From Bacteroidia bacterium (GTDB lineage Bacteria; Bacteroidota; Bacteroidia; UKL13-3): 64,000 bases of DNA. The position numbers and the translations under genes were made by a program. Positions 1 through 7,649 of the stretch are shown in pieces. Every line of letters begins with the position of its first letter. The first letter of the stretch is position 1. Below the pieces are notes generated by a model. That model saw nothing but the letters and a program-made list of their open reading frames with translations. It ran no database searches and was not told the origin of the DNA. Where the stretch lies: the NCBI GenBank assembly GCA_018058135.1, contig JAGPCK010000002.1, positions 59,158 to 123,157 on the forward strand, in the 5' to 3' direction.

Positions 1-1
1 T

Positions 2-1204
2 GTAAGAAACTACATATCCGAAATAGAATCAAAAATAATTTACATCCCTGATTACAGATTTGTAAAAGAGGGCCAAAAAATTCAACAATCTAATCTTGAG
101 ATTGATGGATCTAACATAATTTCCAAAATGTTTTCAATGCAGAATCCAGAGCTTGGCTCAGAGAAAGAAAGAGAAAACTTTTTCAAGATACAAGAACTAA
201 CTAGAAATCTGCTAAACATCAAAAACCTTAGAATTGAAATACCTGCAAGCAAAAAAGAAATTATAATAAATTGCTTTGGGAATAGACTCCCTCTTGAGTC
301 ATATGGTACGGGGATTCATCAACTAATCCTGCTTTGTTGTGCATTAACAATTCATAACAACAACATTGTATGTATTGAAGAACCAGAAATACATCTTCAC
401 CCAGAACTTCAACGAAAATTTATCAATTTCCTAAAAACTACTGAAAATGTTTATTTCATCTCAACTCACTCTAATGTGTTTATGGATTTTGATGAAAATG
501 TTTCTATTTACCACGTTTCATATGATGGAGACAAATCAATTATAGACCGCTGTGATACAAGCAAACAATCCTATGAAATACTAAATAATTTAGGCTATAA
601 AACGAGTGATTTATTGCAAAGCAATGGCGTTATTTGGGTAGAGGGCCCTAGCGATAGACTATATTTAAAAAAATGGATTGAGTTTGAAGATCCAAAACTA
701 ATTGAAGGTATACATTATTCAATTATGTTTTACGGAGGGCGTTTGCTTTCCCATTTAAGTCTAAATGCCGAACTAGTAAATCAGGAACTCATTCCATTAC
801 TACGAATTAACAGAAACTCATTTGTATTAATGGACAAAGACCGGTTCAATAAAAAGGGAGAATTAAATGCAACCAAAATGCGTATAATTAAAGAAATTGG
901 GGAAAACCGATGTTGGATTACAAAAGGAAAAGAGATTGAAAATTACATCTCAGAAAACTTGTTAAAACAATGGTTAGAAAAGTACTCAACAAAACAGATT
1001 CAAAATATATCTTGGACACCTGAAACAACTATTGACGAGGTGCTCAGTAGAAAAAAAATGAAATTTAAGTACAGCTCTGACAAAGTAAAATACTCAAAAG
1101 AAATTTCGGCTCTTATAACTATAGAAAGTTTGAATCATTCTGATCTAAAGAAAAACTTGAAAAATGTTGTTGATATTATAAATCAATGGAACTATAATAA
1201 TTGA
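2..1204 (+). CDS. OLD-family AAA ATPase with TOPRIM nuclease domain (5' truncated)
   Basis: The frame is open from the left edge, so the N-terminus with Walker A lies outside the window; the ATG at 128 is probably internal. The visible part has an ABC-type signature (YGTGIHQ, about nt 302-322), a Walker B followed by the Glu-rich EEPEIHLHP, and an H-loop (STHSN). After it comes a TOPRIM domain with VEGPSD near nt 640 and LMDKDR near nt 830. ATPase plus TOPRIM is the architecture of OLD nucleases and of GajA of the Gabija phage-defence system. Whether a UvrD-like partner is present upstream cannot be seen; the downstream gene is not one. The gene is AT-rich compared with the housekeeping genes of the window, which fits acquired DNA. 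Family assignment is firm; a defence role is inferred. Confidence 0.8.
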   Translation, partial: VRNYISEIESKIIYIPDYRFVKEGQKIQQSNLEIDGSNIISKMFSMQNPELGSEKERENFFKIQELTRNLLNIKNLRIEIPASKKEIIINCFGNRLPLESYGTGIHQLILLCCALTIHNNNIVCIEEPEIHLHPELQRKFINFLKTTENVYFISTHSNVFMDFDENVSIYHVSYDGDKSIIDRCDTSKQSYEILNNLGYKTSDLLQSNGVIWVEGPSDRLYLKKWIEFEDPKLIEGIHYSIMFYGGRLLSHLSLNAELVNQELIPLLRINRNSFVLMDKDRFNKKGELNATKMRIIKEIGENRCWITKGKEIENYISENLLKQWLEKYSTKQIQNISWTPETTIDEVLSRKKMKFKYSSDKVKYSKEISALITIESLNHSDLKKNLKNVVDIINQWNYNN

Positions 1205-1232
1205 AATTGGGTTCCCCTGCTGGCACTCCGCT

Positions 1233-1255
1233 ATCCTGAGTTTGCAACTAAGAAG
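1233..1255 (+). repeat. Degenerate REP half-site
   Basis: ATCCTGAGTTTGCAACT matches the left arm and loop of the REP palindromes around the RAYT gene at 3578, but the right arm is changed (TAAGAAG instead of CAGGAT). It lies between the OLD-like gene and the small membrane-protein gene. It looks like a decayed copy of the same repeat. Confidence 0.6.
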
Positions 1256-1260
1256 AGATA

Positions 1261-1740
1261 ATGAAGAATATAATAATTAACTATTCGCCACTTAACTTTT
1301 ACAAAAGTTTATTATGGAAGTTTACAAAATTTTTAACTGTTTTTATTATAGCTTGGATGATTCTTTATCTGTTATCAAACGAATCTAAAAGAAAATTCAT
1401 GGGTGAAAATTTTTTTATTATTGGCGCTATCTTTTTTATAGTAATAGCAGTTACATTATTACAAACGTTGTTTAACAGAGTTTATATTTATAGTGTAATA
1501 CAAAATGGTGGGCAACTAACTATTAGGTGGCAAGAGTTGAAATTATTTAAAGAAATAACTTTACCCATTGAGAATATTTCCGTGCAATTAATGCCTTCTG
1601 GCAAAAACACTCCTTATTTGAAAGTCAAACTAAAAGATGGTGATTCAATAACAACATTAAATCAAACTTACTATCCCGGTTGGGATAGAAATACAATGGA
1701 ATGTTTTATACAAAAAATAAACCTAATTTCCTCTGAATAA
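1261..1740 (+). CDS. Hypothetical membrane protein, two predicted TM segments
   Basis: 159 residues. Two hydrophobic segments lie at about residues 20-40 and 50-70, followed by a soluble, probably cytoplasmic C-terminal part of about 85 residues rich in beta-forming residues. The layout (two TM helices then a small beta domain) resembles YcxB-like or PH-like membrane proteins, but I see no diagnostic motif. The ATG at 1261 follows a purine-rich AAGAAGAGATA. Base composition is AT-rich like the OLD-like gene before it, 56 bp away, so the two may have arrived together. Function unknown. Confidence 0.6.
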   Translation: MKNIIINYSPLNFYKSLLWKFTKFLTVFIIAWMILYLLSNESKRKFMGENFFIIGAIFFIVIAVTLLQTLFNRVYIYSVIQNGGQLTIRWQELKLFKEITLPIENISVQLMPSGKNTPYLKVKLKDGDSITTLNQTYYPGWDRNTMECFIQKINLISSE

Positions 1741-1749
1741 GCCACACTG

Positions 1750-1770
1750 GCGCGCGTTTGTAACGCGTGT
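1750..1770. repeat. REP-like palindrome, second type
   Basis: The arms CGCGTT and AACGCG flank the loop TGT, and wobble pairs extend the stem to about 9 bp. The core GTT-TGT-AAC has the form GTTTGYAAC, shared with the RAYT-flanking REPs (GTT-TGC-AAC), although the outer arms differ. It lies in the 154-bp gap before the gene at 1901. It may be another subfamily of the same repeat; a transcription terminator is less likely because no T-tract follows. Confidence 0.5.
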
Positions 1771-1900
1771 CTCGAAAATCCTTAACTTAGCATATACTTC
1801 TAGGCTTCTATTCTATTTAGCTTGCAGCTACAAGCAGAGAAAGAGTTAGAAACACTTGCAAATTAGTAGGTAATTTATAACTTGCAATCAAAGAGTGTGT

Positions 1901-3370
1901 ATGCATACAAACAAAAAACGTTTCCATTACTTGCCGGTACTGGTTGTGCTGGTTCTAATGCTGAGTACTTATCCTATAAAAGCACAAACAATAAAACGCT
2001 GGACAGGAGGTAAAGAAGAAATCAGTGCGAAGCAAATGTCCGTAGAACAGAGGCTGAGTATATTTAATGAATACTTGTGGCTTTCACCTGATTTAAATAG
2101 TGTTTCACTGAACATCACCAACAATGAAGCAACATATATGTGGAAGGGTAATCTTTGTTCCTTTTCACTAAAAAAAGATGGTGAAATGACTTTTCGCAGC
2201 AAAGATCAAGAGATCACTTCACCCCGAATTAGATCCAATAAAAATTTGTACTACAGCAAGCAGGCACTCCGTTATAAACCCGAAGTAAAGCATCGCTGGG
2301 TGTCACAACTTCATTATGAATCTAGGCCTGTGGTGGTTTATAAAACCCGTACTGTTTACAAAAGCCAATATGACAATTATTCGAAAAGAAGCAAATCTGT
2401 GCCTGTTACAGAACACTACTCTACTATTGAATATCGAAAATCTTTTCGAACAGAATGGAAATGGAAATCTTATACCAACTATGTACTCGATATACCTGAG
2501 TACAATTATTATAGCTTTAAAACACAGGACAGCACAGTGTTATACGTGTATGAAATAGAAGAAGGCTCATCAAAAAAATACTACCTACAACACGTATCAT
2601 ACTTACTTGGTAAGGATAATGATGGCATCTATTATGTAATCACCGATTCAGACCATAATGGATATTTTTTTGATGATAAAGACCAAATTTTGTTCAACTC
2701 ATGGAATCCTTTTCGTGAAGACACCAAATATAAACGTGTACGCTTTTTTAGCGAGAATAACTGGTATACTCTTGACCATTTGAAAAACGATTACATGCTA
2801 AAAGTGTATAGTGACAGCAACAAAGTATTACATCTTGAATATGCCAATAGTATGTATGCAGACATTGATAAAAAAGGAAAGGTTTTGTTTACTAATATTC
2901 CAGAAGATGCTACATTAACTGTAAATGGGAAAATATACAAAGTGAGTAAAGCTGAAAAGCAGTTCAACTGCGAGTATGGGTTATTTAAAGTGAATATAAG
3001 CAAAGCTGGAAACCTCGATTTTGAAACAACCTATCTTTTAAATGACAGCTTGTTGAGGCAAACAATTAATTATACTGAAATGCCCGAAGCCATAGATGCT
3101 AAAATACTGAACATTTTTGCTGATGACTACATGGTGACCATCAGTAGCAAAAATGGCTATTCTCATTCCTGCTTTAACACTAACTCGTTTAAATTACCTA
3201 TTGGTGAAAACACCATTTCTATAAGTACCGGAGGATTCACTCTTGTACAACAGGTAGAGACCAAAGTAGGTGATAAGTTGGAAATAGATTTTGAGTCGGA
3301 GTTGCAAAAACTACAAAGCCCGATTAATAAAGAACAAAATATAAATGAGAGTGAACCTGAAAAGAAATAA
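1901..3370 (+). CDS. Exported protein of unknown function
   Basis: 489 residues from the ATG at 1901; an in-frame GTG two codons upstream is a weaker start. The N-terminus is basic (MHTNKKRFHY), followed by a hydrophobic stretch and the likely signal peptidase I site IKA-Q. The mature part has a Tyr/Lys/Arg-rich region at about residues 110-190, then alternating beta-type segments. The C-terminal tail is charged and ends EPEKK. It has no T9SS sorting domain or lipobox. Export to the periplasm or outer membrane is inferred from the signal peptide. I do not recognise the family. Confidence 0.7.
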   Translation: MHTNKKRFHYLPVLVVLVLMLSTYPIKAQTIKRWTGGKEEISAKQMSVEQRLSIFNEYLWLSPDLNSVSLNITNNEATYMWKGNLCSFSLKKDGEMTFRSKDQEITSPRIRSNKNLYYSKQALRYKPEVKHRWVSQLHYESRPVVVYKTRTVYKSQYDNYSKRSKSVPVTEHYSTIEYRKSFRTEWKWKSYTNYVLDIPEYNYYSFKTQDSTVLYVYEIEEGSSKKYYLQHVSYLLGKDNDGIYYVITDSDHNGYFFDDKDQILFNSWNPFREDTKYKRVRFFSENNWYTLDHLKNDYMLKVYSDSNKVLHLEYANSMYADIDKKGKVLFTNIPEDATLTVNGKIYKVSKAEKQFNCEYGLFKVNISKAGNLDFETTYLLNDSLLRQTINYTEMPEAIDAKILNIFADDYMVTISSKNGYSHSCFNTNSFKLPIGENTISISTGGFTLVQQVETKVGDKLEIDFESELQKLQSPINKEQNINESEPEKK

Positions 3371-3379
3371 TTAGATCTC

Positions 3380-3499
3380 TCAGCTATCCTGAGTTTGCAA
3401 CTCAGGATTCTTCCATGTTACTTTCCATAAATTCCTTTTTCTTATAGTTTTGCGTTAATGAGCAAAGAAGACGGTTACAAAATAAGAAACAAGGAAGGC
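3380..3499 (+). repeat. 120-bp duplication of the RAYT upstream region and first 14 codons, copy 1
   Basis: This block matches 3500-3619 at an exact 120-bp offset with about eight substitutions. It contains a REP palindrome (3386-3408), a TAGTTTTG -7-like box (3445-3452) and the first 14 codons of the RAYT gene. It is a tandem duplication joined head-to-tail with copy 2. Confidence 0.9.
3386..3408 (+). repeat. REP palindrome, copy 1
   Basis: A 10-bp perfect stem, ATCCTGAGTT and AACTCAGGAT, around the loop TGC. It is identical to the copy at 3506-3528 and inverted relative to the copy at 4155-4177. Its proximity to a RAYT gene fits the REP/RAYT pairing, in which the transposase recognises REP hairpins in single-stranded DNA. 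Confidence 0.9.
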
Positions 3500-3550
3500 T
3501 CCGCTATCCTGAGTTTGCAACTCAGGATTCTTCCATGTTGCTTTCCGTAA
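3458..3550 (+). pseudogene. Truncated RAYT 5' fragment
   Basis: The ATG at 3458 opens a 30-codon frame. The first 14 codons encode the same peptide as the start of the intact RAYT (MSKEDGYKIRNKEG). The frame then runs through the second REP palindrome and stops at 3548-3550. It was produced by the 120-bp duplication and lacks the catalytic HUH and Tyr residues. Expression of a short peptide is possible because a copy of the promoter-like box is present. Confidence 0.75.
3506..3528 (+). repeat. REP palindrome, copy 2
   Basis: Identical 23-bp palindrome to copy 1, 50 bp upstream of the RAYT start codon and in the same orientation as copy 1. Confidence 0.9.
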
Positions 3551-3564
3551 ATTCCATTTTCTTA

Positions 3565-3572
3565 TAGTTTTG
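3565..3572 (+). promoter_or_regulatory. Candidate -7 box for the RAYT gene
   Basis: TAGTTTTG fits the Bacteroidota -7 consensus TAnnTTTG and lies five bases before the ATG at 3578. A TTG at 3538-3540 is 24 bp upstream, slightly farther than the usual spacing of about 19. The same box occurs in the duplicated block at 3445-3452, without the TTG. If used, the RAYT transcript would have almost no leader. Confidence 0.4.
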
Positions 3573-3577
3573 CAAAA

Positions 3578-4132
3578 ATGAGCAAAGAAGACGGCTACAA
3601 AATAAGAAACAAGGAAGGCATTCATTTTATAACATTTGCCGTTGTGGGTTGGGTTGATGTATTCTCCAGAAAAGAATACGTAGATATATTACTTAACAGC
3701 ATACAGTATTGCCAACAACAAAAAGGATTGATAGTACATGCTTGGTGTGTTATGACCAATCATGTTCATCTGGTAGTTTCAGCCAAACAAAATAATACAA
3801 GTGATGTACTGCGAGACTTTAAAAAGTTCACCAGCAAACAAATCATTCAGGCTATAACAAATAATCCGCAGGAGAGCAGAAAAGAATGGATGCTGAATAT
3901 TTTCAGGGAAAATGGTGAAAACAATTCACGTAACAGTGAGTTTCAGTTCTGGCAACAAAACAATCAACCCAAAGAACTATTCAGTAATGAGTTTACCATG
4001 CAAAAACTTGACTATATACACAGCAATCCGGTTACAGCAGGTATTGTTGAATATCCTGAACACTACCTGTACAGCAGCGCGAAAGATTACAGAGGAGAAC
4101 CGGGTTTGATAGCGGTAGAGTTATTAGACTGA
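3578..4132 (+). CDS. REP-associated tyrosine transposase (RAYT, Y1_Tnp family)
   Basis: 184 residues. The metal-binding HUH motif is H62-V-H64 inside MTNHVHLVV, and the catalytic tyrosine is probably Y146 in LDYIHSNP, both standard for the IS200/IS605-like TnpA_REP family. The short N-terminal extension and overall length match Bacteroidota RAYTs. Two direct REP palindromes lie upstream and one inverted copy downstream, the usual arrangement of a domesticated RAYT acting in trans on REP hairpins. No second transposase gene or IS ends are seen, so this is a single-gene RAYT locus and not an intact insertion sequence. All key residues are present, so the protein is probably active. Confidence 0.92.
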   Translation: MSKEDGYKIRNKEGIHFITFAVVGWVDVFSRKEYVDILLNSIQYCQQQKGLIVHAWCVMTNHVHLVVSAKQNNTSDVLRDFKKFTSKQIIQAITNNPQESRKEWMLNIFRENGENNSRNSEFQFWQQNNQPKELFSNEFTMQKLDYIHSNPVTAGIVEYPEHYLYSSAKDYRGEPGLIAVELLD

Positions 4133-4154
4133 GGTGAATTTTGAGTTCGTAGGG

Positions 4155-4177
4155 CTCCTGAGTTGCAAACTCAGGAG
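4155..4177 (-). repeat. REP palindrome, inverted copy downstream of RAYT
   Basis: CTCCTGAGT and ACTCAGGAG pair as a stem. The 19-bp core CCTGAGTTGCAAACTCAGG is the exact reverse complement of the core of the two upstream REPs. It lies 22 bp after the RAYT stop codon. A degenerate half copy (AAACTCAAGAGAGCAG) follows at about 4221-4236. Confidence 0.85.
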
Positions 4178-4252
4178 AGCAGAGGCAACTTAGCGAAGCG
4201 GTCTCATGAGCAAAGCGAATAAACTCAAGAGAGCAGATTTATGTAAAACACA

Positions 4253-4295
4253 TTTTCTACTGAGCCGGCAGGGCGCTCACCGGTTCAGCAGAAAA
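4253..4295 (-). terminator. Hairpin between RAYT and carbonic anhydrase genes
   Basis: A long imperfect stem: TTTTCT-A-CTGAGCCGG pairs with CCGGTTCAG-C-AGAAAA around an 11-base loop. A/T-rich ends on both sides let it act as a two-way terminator for the convergent genes at 3578 (+) and 4323 (-). Confidence 0.6.
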
Positions 4296-4322
4296 TCAAT
4301 GTATGGGCAGCATATTGCTGCG

Positions 4323-5825
4323 TTATTCAGAAGAGATAATGATTCTTCTGTTTAATGGTTGGATAGGCCTGAAGTTATTGTGACTTTTACTGGCAAACTC
4401 TTCGAGAATACCACTGTCGGCTGTGATATGCGATTTAAGCAGATAAAATTGGACTATTTCATTACACCCCGGGGTAGTAAGTGAACCTGAATAAGTATAA
4501 TATTTTGACGTACTGGTGCCCACATCTTCCGGCAAAAGAGCTGATAAGTTAAACAACGTGTCCTTAGCTTCACCATCACTGCTTTTCTTTGACCACACGG
4601 CAAAGGCGTTTCTTAAAAAGCCGGAGGTATGCGTGATTTTATTCAATGAATCAACCATTACACTTACCACAGCCAATTTGCTTGTTTTGGTATCTAAGTG
4701 TACCATATGAATTTCCATAGGGTAAAAAACACCATTTACTGAGTGTTCGCTATGGGTGTGCACATGGGCCGCAATAAAATAATACGTTGTGCCATTTATG
4801 CTGATGCTGTTATTAATGTTGGTATCTCCTATAAGCGATAAGCCATGCCCATCGTCTGACAACTTCAAGTTGCGTGTAGTATATTTAAACACAATGGCAG
4901 ATGAATTCTTTTTAGAGACAGAGCCATCTGCTACTGCTACTGGCGACTGCCTTTCACCTCCGCAATCGGGATAGCCAATCACCGACCAGAAAGGAGCATT
5001 ATCATACCCCCACTTACAGGGCACATTGCCTGTAGTAAAACTCACCGTATTTCCTTCAATGGTTTGTTTAACGCCATTCAGTGAAATAAAAAAATAAGCT
5101 CTGGCTTCATAAGTAGTTTGAGGGCTCAATCCGGACAAAGCCTTATTAAAATATTTTGTACCTATCATCCGGGTTGACTTATTCCATGATGTGCTGCCTT
5201 TCAGCCGGTACTTTACCCCATATCCAACAATGGATTCAGCTTGCTGATTAGACAATGCTCCTAAAACCCCGGCTCCGGTGGCTGTGACACCACAAACACC
5301 CGTTTGACAAGCCCCGATCTTATTTAATTTCCAATAAACGGTTTTATCACCAAAAGTCGCAGATGCAGATAATACACCACCTTGTTTTTTATCGTTTGAA
5401 GATACGCACATGTAAACGGTGTTCGACTGATATGTGTTTGTAAAATAAAAGCTACTTGAATCATAACTCAAATTAATTGTCCATTGCTGTGTGACTGCAT
5501 CGCTGCTGGGTTTCATGAAAATAGCTTTTGCCTGTCCGGATGGGTTGGCGGCATCCAGAGAATATCCCGCACCATAGCGATCATAGTTGTTGATGATGCG
5601 ATATTTCCCTTTTCCAAGGGGGATAAACTTCCAAAATACAATTGAATCATTTGTGGAAGTTAAACTTATGGGAAGAGAGTAAGCGATGGGACTTACTCCC
5701 AATGGCAACTGAGGGCCGAAATCAGCGTTTGTCAATGTGTAAAGAGCTGAGGTATCAATCTGTGCCCGGCCTATCAGCGGCATCAACCCACAAAAAAGAA
5801 GGATAAAAAGTAATTTTGGTTTCAT
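4323..5825 (-). CDS. Exported alpha-carbonic anhydrase with lectin-like and FN3-like domains
   Basis: 500 residues. A signal peptide (1-21, ending GRA-Q) is followed by a RICIN-type beta-trefoil-like region at about 60-170 (QQW motif, GYSLDA), an FN3-like module at about 185-265, and a C-terminal alpha-type carbonic anhydrase domain from about 270. The zinc ligands are H354, H356 (HVH) and H373 (EIHMVH). The substrate-pocket SLTTPG segment and the conserved NFRPIQP end are present, so CO2 hydration activity is expected. The enzyme would act in the periplasm or outside the cell. No T9SS sorting domain is visible. The lectin-like part suggests binding to a glycan, but this is inferred. Confidence 0.88.
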   Translation of the reverse strand: MKPKLLFILLFCGLMPLIGRAQIDTSALYTLTNADFGPQLPLGVSPIAYSLPISLTSTNDSIVFWKFIPLGKGKYRIINNYDRYGAGYSLDAANPSGQAKAIFMKPSSDAVTQQWTINLSYDSSSFYFTNTYQSNTVYMCVSSNDKKQGGVLSASATFGDKTVYWKLNKIGACQTGVCGVTATGAGVLGALSNQQAESIVGYGVKYRLKGSTSWNKSTRMIGTKYFNKALSGLSPQTTYEARAYFFISLNGVKQTIEGNTVSFTTGNVPCKWGYDNAPFWSVIGYPDCGGERQSPVAVADGSVSKKNSSAIVFKYTTRNLKLSDDGHGLSLIGDTNINNSISINGTTYYFIAAHVHTHSEHSVNGVFYPMEIHMVHLDTKTSKLAVVSVMVDSLNKITHTSGFLRNAFAVWSKKSSDGEAKDTLFNLSALLPEDVGTSTSKYYTYSGSLTTPGCNEIVQFYLLKSHITADSGILEEFASKSHNNFRPIQPLNRRIIISSE

Positions 5826-6170
5826 TTGATTCAGTATTTAATTATGCTTACTCTTTAATAAGGATTTTCAGCTATCTCCTGTTGTTCGAAAATTGAACAG
5901 GTCAAAACTATAACGGGCTAAAAAAACATCCTTCACCGAATGAGGTGAAATTACCAAATCACTGAAAACAGGGAGAGCAGAAGTTGCTATATAAATTTGA
6001 GGAGATTGGTGATATATCCGGAACTCTTAACTAAGCAGAAAACTCAGGAGAGCTGATGATAAGCAAGATTTGTAATGTTAGATTTTAACAGGTAACTTAG
6101 CTGTACTATTTACACAAAAATCACCCTGCAATTGAAACAACATCTATTCTCTAAATATTAAAAAAACAAT
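5826..6170. other. 345-bp divergent intergenic region
   Basis: The region separates the divergent genes at 5825 (-) and 6171 (+) and must hold their promoters, but I find no clear TTG-N19-TAnnTTTG pair on either strand. It contains remnants of the REP family: AGGGAGAGCAG near 5971 and AAACTCAGGAGAGC near 6040-6053. No ORF of note and no RNA gene is seen. Confidence 0.5.
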
Positions 6171-7559
6171 ATGAGAAACGCTTTATCTATCGTCTTTCTG
6201 TTCGTAGTACTGAATCTACAGGCACAAACATGGCAGTTGTTTCCTTACCTTCAGCAAAGCCACTACCAGAGCAATAAAGCTGAATATGGTATCAGCACAT
6301 TTACGGCTGATAGTATTAAACCACTTGCTTCAGGTTTCGTGATGTACTTTAACCAGAAAAGCGACCCGCATCCCTGCTTTGCTGTAAACTATTTTAAACT
6401 CAATCGATACAATTCTACCTATCCTGACTCTGTAGTAGAAAAAGCAGATACCACGAAATTATACTTTGGCGGTAAAGCATTTTCTTTCTTTCACAGAAAT
6501 ACCGGAGATAGTGTGGTGTTTTCAACCTTCGACAATAAAAAAGCAACTTTAAAATTCACCGATATAGCAGTAGAAACTATATTAGGCAAGCTTGATAGTG
6601 TTCGCACTTACGTTTTGAAAAACAATGGAAACTCATACACACTCAAATGGTCAAAAAAGTATGGCTTACTCAGCTACTTGAACTTTTATGAGTTGTATGA
6701 ATCCGCTTTTCCAGCAAGCATATTCTCCCTCATTGGCTACAAAGGCTCAAATGACAGTGCCGGTTATCAAATGCCTGATGTAAATGACTTTTTACCTTAC
6801 CAACCGGGTAATGTTTACCTTCGAAAATACATCTATGAGTATCAAACATTTCCCCCATCTATTACTTTTATACGCGACAGCATCATTACCGTTACTCATA
6901 ATCCTGAAAAAATTACCCTCACCGGAGTTAGTATGATTTTCAGGTATGGAAAAGACATTGATACCGTTTACAATTTTTCAAAAGAAATCCCTAAACAACT
7001 CTGGAACATTCCTGCAGGAGAAAAAGGGTTCCTGTCAGAGAAGATGAGAACAGAAAAATTAGTGTGGAATAGCAAACCTGCGTTGCTCAGAACATCAGAT
7101 AGTGCAACCATACGTTGTTTCTACGCTGATTATACATTAATCAATGATACGGATTGCACAATCAGGCAAATGACTGATACCGACTTAAAAATATGTTACT
7201 GTTCAGGAATAGGTGAGGTATACCGGGAAAGTTGGATGTTTTCAACAATGACCGACTCTTTGATTGGTTGGAAAACACCCACATCATCTTACGGAAGTGT
7301 TAATTTCCCTGTTGGTCAAGAGGAACTTGAAATTCCACAAACCCCGCTTATTTATCCTAATCCTGCAAACGATGTTCTCTTTATTCATTCCACTATTGAA
7401 AAAGGAAACATTACCATTTTTAACATAGTGGGCGGTATAGTGATGCAACAAGCACTTGAAAGCAATCAGGTAAATATCTCCAAACTCACCCCGGGTATAT
7501 ACCTGTTTCACCTTCGTACTATAAACCGTGAGTACAATACACGATTTATTAAAGAATAA
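6171..7559 (+). CDS. T9SS type A sorted exported protein
   Basis: 462 residues. The signal peptide ends LQA-Q at about residue 19. The C-terminal 70 residues are a typical T9SS type A sorting domain: IYPNPAND start, a central IFNIVGG segment, then LTPGIYLFHL and a basic end. The protein should therefore cross the outer membrane through the GldKLMN system encoded in this window. The central region of about 370 residues is not recognised. Both strand neighbours downstream (7650, 8780) also encode envelope proteins. Confidence 0.85.
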   Translation: MRNALSIVFLFVVLNLQAQTWQLFPYLQQSHYQSNKAEYGISTFTADSIKPLASGFVMYFNQKSDPHPCFAVNYFKLNRYNSTYPDSVVEKADTTKLYFGGKAFSFFHRNTGDSVVFSTFDNKKATLKFTDIAVETILGKLDSVRTYVLKNNGNSYTLKWSKKYGLLSYLNFYELYESAFPASIFSLIGYKGSNDSAGYQMPDVNDFLPYQPGNVYLRKYIYEYQTFPPSITFIRDSIITVTHNPEKITLTGVSMIFRYGKDIDTVYNFSKEIPKQLWNIPAGEKGFLSEKMRTEKLVWNSKPALLRTSDSATIRCFYADYTLINDTDCTIRQMTDTDLKICYCSGIGEVYRESWMFSTMTDSLIGWKTPTSSYGSVNFPVGQEELEIPQTPLIYPNPANDVLFIHSTIEKGNITIFNIVGGIVMQQALESNQVNISKLTPGIYLFHLRTINREYNTRFIKE

Positions 7560-7649
7560 GGATTTAAATCCTTCCTTGAAAGCATACTGGAAGTCATTTA
7601 AGCCATTGCTATTTTAATATATTGATTTATATTGCTTGAAAGGTAAATA

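Noticed and set aside
3912..4109. 65-codon frame inside the RAYT gene
   Set aside because: It is in another phase of a gene with clear protein motifs, a shadow frame.
3380..4300. Complete insertion sequence around the RAYT gene
   Set aside because: No terminal target duplications or second transposase gene are visible; REP palindromes plus a single Y1 transposase fit a RAYT locus better.
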